This document shows positions 1 to 12,132 of a stretch of DNA of 64,000 nt, in pieces. The notes under the pieces were generated by a model that ran no database searches, was not told the DNA's origin, and was given only the letters and a program-made list of their open reading frames with translations. Position 1 is the first letter of the stretch, and every line of letters begins with the position of its first letter. Location: NCBI GenBank assembly GCA_016648135.1, contig JADDOH010000169.1, forward strand, positions 1 to 64,000. Direction: 5' to 3'. The position numbers were made by a program, and so were the translations under genes. Origin of the DNA: Agrypnia vestita. Its lineage: Eukaryota; Arthropoda; Insecta; Trichoptera; Phryganeidae.

Positions 1-707
1 TTTTCCGCACACCGAATAGTTTGCGTGATAAAAAATAAACCTGTTTGACAGCCATGTCCCTTCGATATTAAATAAATAGTTTATTTTGTTTCCATTGGAA
101 TTGGAATTCCCTGGAATCCATTGGAATTCCAGGGAATTCTATTGGAATACCCAAACATCGTGGATGTCCGACGCTGCAATCAATTTATGTGTAAAAAATA
201 GTGTTGTACCTATTTTAATTTAAATGATTTATATGCCGTTACTGCATAACTGTTGGGTACTGAATATTGCAAAGTTTATACAGACATAGATACATAGGAT
301 ACAATTACTACCCGTTTTGAGTTTTTAATGACAAGTGTTTATAAATCGCCTACACTCCACATACCCATTACTCAACATGTCACATTCATCAGACCACGTA
401 GATTCACAAATGCTTTCCAAAGGTCTGATCTAAAAATACAAAAGTCGCAATATGAGTAATTATGCCGGCATAAGTAAATACGCCCCGTTATTATTGAGTG
501 ATGGGGTAATAATCACCGAAATAACAATATTTTTATTTCAGAATACGATGTATTACAATGCTTAGCTTTGTAAATAAGTATTCGACTTTTATAATATATT
601 CCAAAAATGAAAAAACGTAGGTACATAAGTACATTATTTTCTGTCACGATTAAAAAATAATTAGTATCTAACAAAATGTTAATTACGTTAGTATTATATA
701 AAACTAT

Positions 708-1194
708 TTACTGAGATTTTAAGTCTACCGGTTTCGAGACGTTCCCGTTTTTTCGTTAGGACCACCACTAAACCAGCATATAAATAATACTACACACCAC
801 AACCATAGTACTATTCACACACCAACCCCGTCACAAAATATTCATCATATGCGCATTTAATCTGACACTAAAGAAGGTCAAGAATCTGAGGGGTGGGGAG
901 AGTGAGGGTATGGGGTGAAAGGGGGGTGTTGACAAGTCTTGTGTTTTACACAATAATGCCGAATAAATCTTGGGTAAAACACAAGACTTTATTGAGTAAA
1001 ACATCCCTTTAGATCTCACCCCCTCTCACTCCCCCCTCAGATTCTCAAGCATTTGATGAATATTTTCTGAAGGTATTGAATGCGTGAATAGTGCAATGGT
1101 TGTACTGTGTAGTGTTATTTACATTCTGGTGTAGTAGTTATCCTGACAAAGAGATGGGTACGTCTCGAAACCGGTAGACTTAAAATCTCAGTAA
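708..1194. repeat. Imperfect fold-back of two Penelope-type tails, left arm
   Basis: Bounded by inverted copies of a segment reading TTACTGAGATTTTAAGTCTA inward. Its two halves are diverged inverted copies of a roughly 240-bp repeat: ATGAATATTTT, GTGAATAGT and TGTGTAGT appear on both sides in opposite orientation. Each half ends in a hammerhead-like motif (731-760 on minus, 1142-1171 on plus): CTGACAA or CTAACGA, a short hairpin, then CGAAAC. The halves differ visibly, so this fold-back is older than the perfect outer palindrome. Confidence 0.8.
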
Positions 1195-1420
1195 GTGGTT
1201 AGATACTAACATAACTAGTGATGGGTCAGCTCTGTACTAACTACTACAATGTAGTACTATATTACATTGAAGTATACACTTCAAACCTTGTGTGTAGTTT
1301 GTAGTGTACACTACAAACTACACACAAGGTTTGAAGTGTATACTTCAATGTAATATAGTACTACATTGTAGTAGTTAGTACAGAGCTGACCCATCACTAG
1401 TTATGTTAGTATCTAACCAC

Positions 1421-1907
1421 TTACTGAGATTTTAAGTCTACCGGTTTCGAGACGTACCCATCTCTTTGTCAGGATAACTACTACACCAGAATGTAAATAA
1501 CACTACACAGTACAACCATTGCACTATTCACGCATTCAATACCTTCAGAAAATATTCATCAAATGCTTGAGAATCTGAGGGGGGAGTGAGAGGGGGTGAG
1601 ATCTAAAGGGATGTTTTACTCAATAAAGTCTTGTGTTTTACCCAAGATTTATTCGGCATTATTGTGTAAAACACAAGACTTGTCAACACCCCCCTTTCAC
1701 CCCATACCCTCACTCTCCCCACCCCTCAGATTCTTGACCTTCTTTAGTGTCAGATTAAATGCGCATATGATGAATATTTTGTGACGGGGTTGGTGTGTGA
1801 ATAGTACTATGGTTGTGGTGTGTAGTATTATTTATATGCTGGTTTAGTGGTGGTCCTAACGAAAAAACGGGAACGTCTCGAAACCGGTAGACTTAAAATC
1901 TCAGTAA
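1421..1907. repeat. Imperfect fold-back of two Penelope-type tails, right arm
   Basis: Exact mirror image of 708-1194, forced by the outer palindrome. Hammerhead-like motifs are at 1444-1473 (minus) and 1855-1884 (plus). The stretch between the two fold-backs (1195-1420) is the palindrome centre and shows no other repeat. Confidence 0.8.
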
Positions 1908-2607
1908 ATAGTTTTATATAATACTAACGTAATTAACATTTTGTTAGATACTAATTATTTTTTAATCGTGACAGAAAATAATGTACTTATGTACCTACGT
2001 TTTTTCATTTTTGGAATATATTATAAAAGTCGAATACTTATTTACAAAGCTAAGCATTGTAATACATCGTATTCTGAAATAAAAATATTGTTATTTCGGT
2101 GATTATTACCCCATCACTCAATAATAACGGGGCGTATTTACTTATGCCGGCATAATTACTCATATTGCGACTTTTGTATTTTTAGATCAGACCTTTGGAA
2201 AGCATTTGTGAATCTACGTGGTCTGATGAATGTGACATGTTGAGTAATGGGTATGTGGAGTGTAGGCGATTTATAAACACTTGTCATTAAAAACTCAAAA
2301 CGGGTAGTAATTGTATCCTATGTATCTATGTCTGTATAAACTTTGCAATATTCAGTACCCAACAGTTATGCAGTAACGGCATATAAATCATTTAAATTAA
2401 AATAGGTACAACACTATTTTTTACACATAAATTGATTGCAGCGTCGGACATCCACGATGTTTGGGTATTCCAATAGAATTCCCTGGAATTCCAATGGATT
2501 CCAGGGAATTCCAATTCCAATGGAAACAAAATAAACTATTTATTTAATATCGAAGGGACATGGCTGTCAAACAGGTTTATTTTTTATCACGCAAACTATT
2601 CGGTGTG

Positions 2608-2876
2608 CGGAAAATTGCTCGCCCACAATTGCTCTACCACAATTACTCGTCCACAATTGCTCGTCAGGAAGGTTGTTCGCCAATTGCATGACAGAGTTTT
2701 AGTTTTTTTTTTGCATGAATAACATAGATTAAGAAACACGTGTATGGAAAAACATAAACATACATTTACAATTATTATCTACCAAAGTATTTATAAAGGT
2801 TAAGTTAGGTTAGATTTAATTTAAGGTAAGATTATGCTATCTGATGGCGAGCAATTGTGTGGCAAGCAATTTTCCG
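2608..2876. mobile_element. Short inverted-repeat element (MITE-like)
   Basis: The left end reads CGGAAAATTGCTCGCCCACA and the right end, on the other strand, CGGAAAATTGCTTGCCACAC. The left end also holds three to four short direct repeats of CACAATTGCTCG. Its left terminus overlaps the right edge of the large palindrome (2614), so the palindrome stops inside this element. No coding capacity. Confidence 0.6.
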
Positions 2877-3700
2877 GTAATCAAACCATTCATTGTAATT
2901 TGTAATTTTGATCAGATTAAGTTTGTGGTCTTACCCGCGTCTGCTTGGCTCCAGGAGTACCATGGCAGGCAATTGGACAGTATAGACTGGTCCGTTGTCT
3001 GCTTCAGCGATAGACCCCGACTGCGGCACCCGAGGTAAGCTGATAAACGCAGCGGCCCGCAGCATTGCACCACTCAGCTCATAGTCTGCAGCCCGCCACT
3101 GCAGCGCCTTACATCCCCACTTCAAAGGGTAGCTCGGGGTGGAAAGCCTTCGTGAAAAGTAAAGCGTACCCACACAAGGGCCGGATTTCATACAGCGGGA
3201 GTATGAATAAGGAGTGTTTATTCTTGTGGGTCTTGGGGAGCTCCGCGAGAAGAGATGGTGAAAAATTTTAATAAGAGCCCCCGATCTTTTGAGCGCGCCG
3301 GGAGCAGCGGCTGGGAGATGAGTTTATTATTCCGGGAACATTTCAGACTTCCTTCGCGGGATTAGGAATCTTGAAAGGCGTTTTCAAAAAATAATCCCGC
3401 CTGAGCGCGCGACCGAGGAATCGATCCCGCAATGTCTCGAATTTTATTGACATATATAGATAACATCATGCGGTTATTAAATATATAATTTATAATATAC
3501 GAATAAAATCAAAACAAATTAATGGAATCAACGTTCCTTCATCAGCGTATACTAAATACTAAATAAACTTCACAAATTACGGACAATCATACCCCGGTTC
3601 CATGCGTCAAAATGAGGATAAATCGTGGGGGGCGGGAAAGAAACAGGCAATAGGATGAAAGGGAACATATTCAAAAACGACTATATATTAAATTTAAAAA
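2877..3700. other. Intergenic; GC-richer single-copy island
   Basis: About 2920-3440 is clearly richer in G+C than its surroundings (GAGCGCGCCGGGAGCAGCGG near 3290). Short frames are open on both strands but overlap each other and match no family I know. No repeat signature. It may be old unique DNA or a regulatory element; I see no gene. Confidence 0.4.
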
Positions 3701-4244
3701 AAGTAACCCATAAAAACCAATTTTTATTATACTCCCTTTCTTTGTAAAATATAACAACAATTAAGGACGAATTAAAACATATAACATAACACTAAACTTA
3801 CAGTAATTTAATATATTTCTTAAATGTCAGATGTTTTGAGCTTTGATAAGATACTTCATGCTTTGAAGATTAAATTCTAAAAACATTTGTCAGTCAATTT
3901 AGATTTTCGACATTCGTAGTGAAGTACCTATTATGTATACCGAAGGAGTAATTCAAATTTAGAAAATATTCCGCGATGTTATCGGGCCGCTGTAATCAAA
4001 CTTTTCTAATGATTCCAATTTGAAAAAACCAATAAAATTTCTAAAAATCCGAAATTATACTATAATTATTAATTTTTTTTAAAGAAAATTTGATAGATCT
4101 TCTTGATTGTCGCCAAGAGTCTACTTGCCAAGTTTCAGCTCGATTCGATCACGGGAAAAGGGTGAAAAATCGATCCAAAGCTTTTGTTGACGGCAAGCAG
4201 GCAAGCAAGCAGACGCCACGAGTTAATATAAAGAGAGTAAAAAG
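3701..4244. mobile_element. Repeat family A (TA-flanked MITE), copy 1
   Basis: Starts AGTAACCCATAAAAACCAA, then TTATTATACTCCCTTTCTTT, and ends AAGAGAGTAAAAAG, an inverted version of that terminus. The interior (AGTTTCAGCTCGATT, GATCACGGGAAAAGGG, GCAGACGCCACGAGTT) is shared with copies at 18,037 and 39,161. TA next to CTCCCTTT suggests a Tc1/mariner-type non-autonomous element. No coding capacity. Confidence 0.7.
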
Positions 4245-5231
4245 AAATCTTGTGTACAGTCCTATTTTGAATATACTTTTTTTTATTGTTTATTTACATT
4301 TGTTTAATATAAATTACTAATAACTCTACACTAGGTAAAAATCTGTTCTGTAGCAGTTATTCACACGTAAGAATTATGCAATAGTAACGTAGAATAATAA
4401 TAAATAACAATAGTAAAGAAATAGAAAAGTAAAAATAAATATAAAAGCAGGATAACAATTTAGTAGTAGATACAAACACAAGAAATGTATTCACAAGAAT
4501 ACATGAATCTAAGAGAAACAAATATATAAATATAAAGTGAAGATAAAAATTTAAGTAGATAAAAAAGTAAATATTATATAAGAGTACACATGAAATTATA
4601 TAAAGCAGATTTTTCCAATTCAGAGGTCAAGGGCGGATCACTTTTTCAGCATACCTTCTTCCTGATATTTTTATAAAATTAGTAAATCGTAAATTTTACT
4701 GTTTTAAAATTCGATTTCCTCCTGCGCCATACCTTTTATCGTAAATGAATTATTTTCGTTCTTCTTTTGCGAGCTCCGAGCTTCACATCCATACACCAGA
4801 ATTCCTCGCCTCAGTTGATCAATAAATTGCATTATCCACCGGTAATTAAAAATTTCCCAAAGTCAAATTTACCGGGTTACCCGTTTCATCGGTTTTAAAA
4901 AAATCTTATTTTCAAAAAAAAAAATTTCCAGAAATATTGTAAAGCGTTAAAAAAAATTTTCATACCATTACGTATTATTTCAAGGTTGTACGGTACAAAC
5001 TGCAGGGCGTGCAATATACCACAAATATTTTTGGTCGGTACAAATGCGCGCTAGTGAGACAGACAACGTATCGTGTTGCGTTTTCAAGATGGTAGCGCAC
5101 CAGAACATGTTCAATTCAATTTATTTCATGATAATATGTACATGACAAACAAAATGTTTAAGGCATACATATTAGGAAGTATATATCAAAAATGAAAATA
5201 TTTAATAAATTAAAAATAACATAAAATCTGG
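4245..5231. other. Intergenic AT-rich sequence
   Basis: The first part (4265-4600) begins with a T-rich run (TTTTTTTTATTGTTTATTTA) like the reversed tail of an old LINE. I see no recognisable gene in the rest. Confidence 0.4.
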
Positions 5232-5560
5232 TCAAAGGTGTAGGAGAATCCCGCTTCGGAAAACCCTCTCAGACACATGGAATATATCAATACCCAAAGC
5301 GATTTTGTTCAGCATAGCTGTGGCTCTTCCAACAGGCATAACCATCGGCAGGTTGGTCCTGTATATTGGAATGTGAAACAATCTATGCTGACGATGTCTA
5401 GTGTAACTATCAGGAACATACAAACCAATGCTCTGCATAATTTCAGGATTATCGATCATACCGCGCAACAATCGATAAAAATGTGTAATCAAATACACAT
5501 TCCTTCTATGTTCATTCATCCACCCACCAGTGTAGAGCAGTTTCTTAAAAATCATCACAA
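5232..5560 (-). pseudogene. LINE-E reverse transcriptase C-terminal fragment
   Basis: On the minus strand the frame reads NVYLITHFYRLLRGM, then SIGLYVPDSYTR, HRLFHIPIYRTNLP and DIFHVSERVF. This is the pattern of the extreme C-terminus of jockey/CR1-like LINE reverse transcriptases (a leucine/arginine helix, a VPxxxTR box, then an FxxPxxRTN box). The catalytic palm is absent, so this is a 5'-truncated dead fragment. The last 20 or so upstream codons (above about 5540) do not look like RT. Related fragments are at 23,793 and 17,096. The family call is from pattern only; the clade is uncertain. Confidence 0.6.
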
Positions 5561-7175
5561 AAAGTATTATACAAGGTGTAACAGAGCTAGCCCATGACAT
5601 TTTACTGATAGATTTCTGTCTAAATTATGCGTCGAAAACGTTCTGGCATCTATGCTCATTTTAATTGTTACGAAGATTTCGACAGTAATTTCCGTAGAAC
5701 AAAATAAAGAACGTTTCTGACTTTATTCTACGGCTGTGAACACATTAAAATACAAATTTATCGGTTACTTTGCAGATTACATATAAGAAATGAGTAGTAC
5801 CTACAGTTTAATGGACTAAATTTTTATTTATTTTTGTTCTCCTTGAATGAGTAGGTACCTATTGTTCTGAATTTGCTTTATACTTACTAATCATTATTTT
5901 TTTAAATTATTTTGTTAAAGATTTTAATTATTACTGTTTACTCCTGTACTAATAAATATTTATTTATTCTTAACCGTTTTAATAATTGTTAATATTTTTA
6001 TTAAATATGTTTTGTTAATTTTTTGATTTAACTATTTGATGTATGTAAAAATTCTAGAACCTTCTTTATATTACACTGTAAAATATAATTATGGCATTGA
6101 TAAAAAAAGTATATAAAAATATTATTTGATCTTATCAACATGTACTATTGCATAAATATAAAATATAACGTAGGTACCTATTGATTATAAATTTAAGCAA
6201 AAACCTATCTGTATAGTATTGTGGACTGGCTCTGTTATACCCTGTGAATTCAGCAATTCTTATAATATTGATGAAATAAATTTGATTAAAGCAGATTATA
6301 AGAGAAGAGTGACGCTATGTGTTTTTTCTCGGTCATCGCGATCTGCCATCCATGTATGTATTATACAACCCCATTTTCACTTTATATGTCATCATGTAGT
6401 GGTTGAGAGTAGGTACATAATGTGTTTTAATATGAATAAATGCTATTTATGGTTTTTACTACATATTGTAAGGGTTGAGCGGTTCGATAATAAACAGGGT
6501 TGCCAAAAGTCGCCGACTTGAGAAAATATTTACTAATACATAAAGAGGTAAATTTTGTAAGTTTGGATGTAGGAGGTAATGTCCGAAAGTACTCATCCGA
6601 TTTCAAAAATTCTTTCACCAATATTTAGATTGAACTTTCAGGGTGGCTATACATTATCCCGTTAAAATAAAGGGGCTTTTCGTGGTGACCTATTTTACAA
6701 CTAAAGTCGATGAAAAAACGATGCATTTTTTACGAACGCTGCCTTAACGGTTAGAGATATTTAAATACTTTCTATTGAGAAATGTAGAACTCAAAAACTT
6801 CTATAAAAAAGTCTGCGTGGACATATATCTATATGTTAAGGTCAATACACAAATTGATAAAATATGACTAAAAGTTACTAAAAATCCACGCATGCGAAGC
6901 TGCGGGCACAGAAAGTGTACCATTTTATATTTATGCACAGAATATTTAAAAATAGCACATTTTTAATCAAACTATCGAAAGATAATTGATAAAATTGTTT
7001 TGAACGTTTAACGACGCAGAATAAAATCATAAAACTTTCGTTATTTAGTTCTTAAGAAATTGTTGTCGCAGAAGTGACGGATTATTGCAAACTGCCTCTA
7101 ATTTTTAAAAATTATAGTTTGATACTGTGTTCATATAAACCGATAGATATTTTTTACCAACTAGCTAACAAAGCA
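5561..7175. other. Intergenic; fold-back B fragments and AT-rich DNA
   Basis: 5570-5640 (ACAAGGTGTAACAGAGCTAG) and 6218-6250 (GTGGACTGGCTCTGTTATAC) match terminal bits of fold-back family B. 6890-6920 (ATGCGAAGCTGCGGGCACAG) resembles the end of a common insect repeat. The rest is AT-rich with no gene I can support. Confidence 0.4.
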
Positions 7176-7442
7176 TCATGCCATATCTCCGCAGGGATAG
7201 GAAGAGAGGATTGAGGGCGATACTCTTCTACTCTGCCACACCACTTTTGCTTCGACCACATTCATACATCTTCTCATGCACGCTCTTCGGTTGTTGGAGC
7301 TTCTAACTTCCGTCTTCCAATATTTTTTTTGTCTGATTGCACCAGGTCTTTCACCGATGCCCCATGTTTCTTTAGCTTTCAACGCTCGCCTCATATTTTT
7401 ACCACCCTTTCTTCGCTCGTACATTCCAAATAACCAAACCAT
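7176..7442 (-). pseudogene. LINE-A 3' end (RT C-terminus)
   Basis: The minus frame ends NNRRACMRRCMNVVEAKVVW followed by a form of the terminus seen in the longest copy (22.8 kb) as RVWLSILSAYPCGETA. The stop codon is followed by ATGATGC and a short TTAGCTAG tail. Only the last quarter of the RT C-terminal domain remains; the upstream part of the frame has drifted. One of seven LINE-A 3' ends here, the usual result of incomplete target-primed reverse transcription. Confidence 0.7.
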
Positions 7443-8635
7443 CTCAGCAAACCTGTATTTATTTTAAATACTACGCTTCAGCCAGCTATAGATGAAAAAT
7501 CCTAAATCTATCGAACACAAAATTCATTTTTTTATTCCATTTGTACGTGCTTTTCTTTTTTATATTTATTTCATTTTGTCTATATTTTTTAAGTTATTTA
7601 TTGTAAACATAAATGAGAAATACAATTATATAAACCAGAATAATGAACGAAAGCACACAAATACTTTAATTGCGCTCTTAAACTTGGCATTATTATCAGA
7701 TTTTAAATTAAAATACATTTTTATATACTTAATAAAAAATTTTAATTCAAAATAAAATGTGTATATAATTAAAATGAAATGTTTATAATACAATTTTATC
7801 ATTAACTATTATATCCCTTTAGAAAGTCCGAATGTATCTCTTTTATTATTAAACGATTTCCACGTGTGTTTTGGATTAACAAATATAGAAATCGTTTAAT
7901 AATAAAATACCCATTAACATAATCAGATTGACAGAACTTTCTATTGCTCTCCTATTAAGTTCGAAATAATCACTAACGCCTTTTTGGCTTTCTACCCTCG
8001 ATTTAGTATTTTCCTATGATATTATCAATGTAAGTATTAATATTGTGACCGGAATGTAAAAAGCCATCACTCAATTTATTATTAATCTGCACTCATATAA
8101 TATATTTATCATGTTATAACTGTGCAAGTGCCCTCTATAAAAATGAAACTCAAACATCTGCGGGACAGGCAGATTCATCGCAATTATTGGAACGGATGAC
8201 ATTCGAGACATGACGGAGTATAAAGATCTCAACATTCAGCGTATTAATTTTTGTTGTAGTGATGACCCTGGCAGTAGGCCGCCCGCATTCGGGATACATT
8301 TGAGTAAAACAGAAAGTTGAAGGGAAAAAAGTTATAAAAAGTATGGCAGCGACAGAAGGCGATGGCTGGGCGGGATGAATTTGAGAAATGGCCTATTTGA
8401 ATTGGTTTCGTCCCGGAAGTATTTCGGGATTTACATTCTGTTCCAGAAATCGTTCCCCGCGAGGCGACGGGACAAGAAAATCAACTTTTTTTTATTGGAA
8501 TCGTTATATTCGGCGAATAACGTAAACCACGTTACATATACGTAAGATTATGATTTTATATTGTACTAGTCAAGTTTCGAAAGTAGCAGAATCTCTTATC
8601 GACAGATGAAGTTTTAAACTGAATGAATTCAAATA
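7443..8635. other. Intergenic; AT-rich, with a GC-richer island
   Basis: 7500-8150 is very AT-rich and includes an inverted pair around 7845-7900 (AAACGATTTC and GAAATCGTTT). 8160-8485 is GC-richer unique DNA (GGCTGGGCGGGATGAA). No gene seen. Confidence 0.4.
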
Positions 8636-8925
8636 TAGATAAAAAAAATTGCATGGATTATATGGGAATGTGGGAAAAAAATAGCAAAAGGAATTTTACT
8701 CTTGGGAAGAATCAGAAGATATACTAAAACAGAATCGTGCAAAAATATATACAACGCAATAATAGTCCCACACATCAACTACTGCAGCAGTATACTATTT
8801 CTGGCTAATGAAGAAGAATTGAAAAAATTAACAATACTCCAAAATAAAATATTATGAATTATACTAAAAAGAAATCGATACACAAGTGATATTAGAAAAC
8901 TTGCAAAAAATGACATTTGAGAAAA
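8636..8925 (+). pseudogene. LINE-D reverse transcriptase thumb fragment
   Basis: The plus frame reads KGILLLGRIRRYTKT, then NIYNAIIVPHINYCSS and LKKLTILQNKIL, a stop codon, then IILKRNRYTSDI. This is the thumb region of CR1/jockey-like RTs (the usual YxSLIxPHIxYCxxIW and LQNKAxRIIxxxxRYT boxes). The palm is missing and one stop interrupts the frame, so it is dead. The 3' part is replaced by a fold-back B half from 8941. The same family occurs at 32,819-33,350. Confidence 0.7.
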
Positions 8926-8940
8926 CATTCCAAATGGAAT

Positions 8941-9192
8941 TTTTGTAGGATTTTTATCATTTTGTTAATCTTTTATTGAGACGGATGAATTTTACGTAAT
9001 TAATATAAATTACTGTAATGATAGTTCAACGTTTTTTAAAAAATAAGACAGAAATATTGAATAAAAATGAAAACTTTGATATTGTATAACTCCATAACCA
9101 TGATGGCTGCTTGAACATTTTCGACTCATAATCAAGGTAGGAATATAGTCCTCCGAAGTTATTAACGTTTTCCAAATAACCCTGTATACCCA
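8941..9192 (+). mobile_element. Fold-back family B, right half only
   Basis: Contains TTTTTATCATTTTGTTAATC, TAAATTACTGTAATGATAG, GACTCATAATCAAGGTAGGA and ends AATAACCCTGTATACC, matching the right arm of the full copy at 14,729-15,257. The left arm is missing. Confidence 0.7.
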
Positions 9193-9840
9193 GCGTTATC
9201 CTCTAATAATACCTAAGGCGAATTTGCAAAAATTTTTTTTTTTCGCGAAACTCTGGTTTTATATTCCCTGCGCGTTAGACTAGCTGATGAAAGTACCCGA
9301 TCACAATGCGTATACTATGTCAAAAGAACTTAAAATTTTCGGGCAAGTTTTTATCGTTATTACAATAAACTTGTTATTACGATAATTCTGTACCCCGAGT
9401 CGGAAAAATGTATGAATACGTAATATTCAGGGGCTCGCATTACAAACCTCAGAGCCGAAGTAATTGGTGAATACGCGAGAGGGGCAGAGAGAAGGGAGTA
9501 CGTATAAGAAAAGGGCGACCGAAACCGGGAACCGTGTATACAGCTTTAAAACAAAAATGAACCCATTATATGGCGATAAGCATCTGAGGAGAATTGGCTT
9601 TGAACAACTTTATACGGCGGCGGTACAAGTAACGCCGCCCCGACACGCATCGATCACACGAGCAATTACTTCCCGACTAATCACTCAGGCGGCCCTGGAG
9701 AACCACATCGCTTCCTCGAGGCGCATTTCGCAACCGCAACCAAAAATCATTACTATCTTTTAACATTTGCCATTTAGAATGTGACTTATCGGGGTTTCTC
9801 TGCTACGAAACTATATTTAAAAAATTCGAATGAAGAATTT
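9193..9840. other. Intergenic; GC-richer island
   Basis: 9425-9765 is GC-rich for this window (GGCGGCGGTACAAG, ACGCCGCCCCGACACG). A 99-residue open frame crosses it, but its product has no motif I recognise. Treated as non-coding. Confidence 0.4.
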
Positions 9841-10252
9841 ATACAGGTGTACCAGAGCTAGCAGCAGAAACTTGGCCGGTAGATTCCTGCCTATGTCAAT
9901 ACCATGACCAATATATAATATAATAGTATCAATAGTTATATAAATATGCAATATCAAAGTTCGCTTCAGTACAAGTCGAATAAAATGATAAAAACCTTTC
10001 AAATTTTAAATAGTTTTTTTACAAGGTTTTTATCATTTTATTTGAGTTGTATTGAAGAAAAAATATTTTTCATAATCGATGTAAGTTACTGTAATCATAG
10101 TTGAACTTTTCGCAAAAAATAAGTCAGAAATATTGAAAAAAAAAATTGCGAAATTTGATATTGCATATTTATGTTTGCTTGAACATTTTAGACTCATAAC
10201 ATAGGCAGGAATCTACCGGCCAAGTTTCTGTTGCTGCTCTGGTACACCCTGT
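9841..10252. mobile_element. Fold-back family B, complete copy
   Basis: Left end ATACAGGTGTACCAGAGCTA; right end, reversed, ATACAGGGTGTACCAGAGCA. The two arms are near-complementary over most of their length and meet near 10,020. TA dinucleotides flank CAGG. No coding capacity. Confidence 0.8.
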
Positions 10253-12132
10253 ATATATATTTTAATTTATATATTTACATTTATTCGAAAAACCAACAGC
10301 TAACAATAATATAGTTAATACAATGATAAACATAAAAGCCAATTATGGGTTTTCACTGGTAGTAACAGCATAACGTATTTGCACAGTAGGCCTATACAGG
10401 GTGAAACAGAGTCCACAATACTTACCTTAACAGGTGAATTTTAAAACAAAAATAGTTTTTTGTGATTACTCATAACCAGTAAAGTCCTCCAGAGCGTGTT
10501 TTGTAACTCTACGACGCACATGTCTTAAATCCAGTGACCAAAATACATTTTTATTCTACTCCTTCTTCCTGAAAGTCTTGGGCCCGAATTCAGAGTCAAT
10601 ACTTAGATGATTTAAAGGTTAAGGTGCGCCTTAAAAGTGTAATTTTCAGTACAAAATAACACTTTTACTCTAAATTTGGTCCTTGCTCTCGTATTCCTTA
10701 TATTTACTTGTGATAAAATATCTACTTTGTAATTTCGAGTCAAAACAATAGAAACATGCCAACGGCATTCTGGCTCTCATTTTTTGAAAATGATGGGTCT
10801 TAGAATATAGTTGTCCGGTCAGTCACTAAATTTCAATCTTCTTAATCTTAATTATATTAAATTATCAGTAAATTTGTGTCACAATACATGATACGGATCC
10901 GTGTTTTACAACTGATGCGCCACTGACTTAACGTCATCTTTCGAACTACGTCTGTCTTAATTTCAGACAGATTAATAGTTTTGTTTTGATAGCTGTTGAT
11001 TCGATTCCCTTCTTGGATGGATAGACGTGTCAGGTAATCAAAGTATATTAGCAGTTAAATAATCTTGATTGCTTGCTTTGCTGGCCGCCGTGCGGCTGGA
11101 AGTGCTCGCTGCGCGGTCATCATTATCTGCGATTAACTATCGCCGATTGCCTGATGCTTTTTATACGATTGGTTTATTTTACTGATAATAGTAAAGCTCC
11201 GCACTGCATACTGCGTATCTGAAGCAATCATAATATAGATAATCCATCGCCGTGCCGTGTATGCTTTCGAATTAGACACATTTTCAACAAAACCTATTAA
11301 CTAACCTAGAAATGAAACATCAAAAACATAATTTCCTTCAGAAAAATAATAGTGACGTAAGGAAATAAACATTTCTATGCATCTCGCATTCAGAAGAACT
11401 TTTCAGAGAATGTCACGTCCTGGATATCAATCAGATATATTGACTAAATACCTTAAAATACTTTTTCCGACATAAACAAGACCACCAACAAATAACTCAC
11501 TCTCACTTAACAAGGGCACAGGTGAACTGCGACTATCTTGTACCAAAATTCACCAAAACCTTTTCACAATGATTTCATATCTTCCAAGTTCCAAAAATAT
11601 TCAACATTCTAAACACAAAACTAAAAACTTGTAGCCATAGTCTCGCATATTTTTCTTCAAAAGTGAAATTCTGGCTCCATGAAAAGGGAAGAAAGCATCC
11701 ACAAAAACTTTTAAAAAATTTGAAAAATACTCGTACCAATATGAACATATATTTTAATTTTTTCAACAATTTTTATAAATTTTCTTATATTCTCTATCCA
11801 ATTAACATAATTTTTTTAATGTCTATAATATAGAATTAACACTATTATTAAATATTTTAATGATTATTATTATTACTTTATTTTTTATTGGCACTAAGAT
11901 TTATTCATACAATAAATGCTTTATATAAATAATAAATATTCTTGCACATATACTGTACCTACTGGAAGAGCACTGTCTGCTATAATACAGTATAATACTA
12001 GTGTAGCAGGCAGGGCATCAAATTAATGCAGTGTTTACGTGCTGCCAAGACCCTCAGCAACAGCAACAATGAAACATGCTTATACGTTTTTTAAACACTA
12101 TAAAATATTGTCATCTATAAATGTGAAATAAA
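10253..12132. other. Intergenic; fragments and unique DNA
   Basis: 10,260-10,320 looks like a reversed LINE tail (ACATTTATTCGAAAAACCAA). 10,394-10,440 is another family B terminus (ACAGGGTGAAACAGAG). 11,065-11,170 is a GC-richer island. 11,222-11,397 is a diverged duplicate of 14,332-14,507. 11,570-12,000 is AT-rich with nothing recognisable. Confidence 0.4.

Larger units (their letters stand above)
1..2614. repeat. Giant perfect palindrome with no spacer
   Basis: Base i is complementary to base 2615-i. I compared both ends, the 0.1 kb GGAATTCC-rich stretch, the 0.7-1.2 kb block and the centre, and saw no mismatch. The axis lies between 1307 and 1308 in GTAGTGT|ACACTAC, so there is no loop. 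Matching 62-residue frames at 831-1019 (-) and 1596-1784 (+) are simply mirror images. The left arm reaches the window edge, so full length is unknown. Either a very recent inverted duplication, or a folded read or contig end. Confidence 0.97.

Noticed and set aside
831..1019. 62-codon frame repeated at 1596-1784
   Set aside because: Two copies exist only because of the palindrome; the sequence is part of a repeat tail and has no motif.
9464..9763. 99-codon frame
   Set aside because: In a GC-richer island; no recognisable domain, no splice or homology support.
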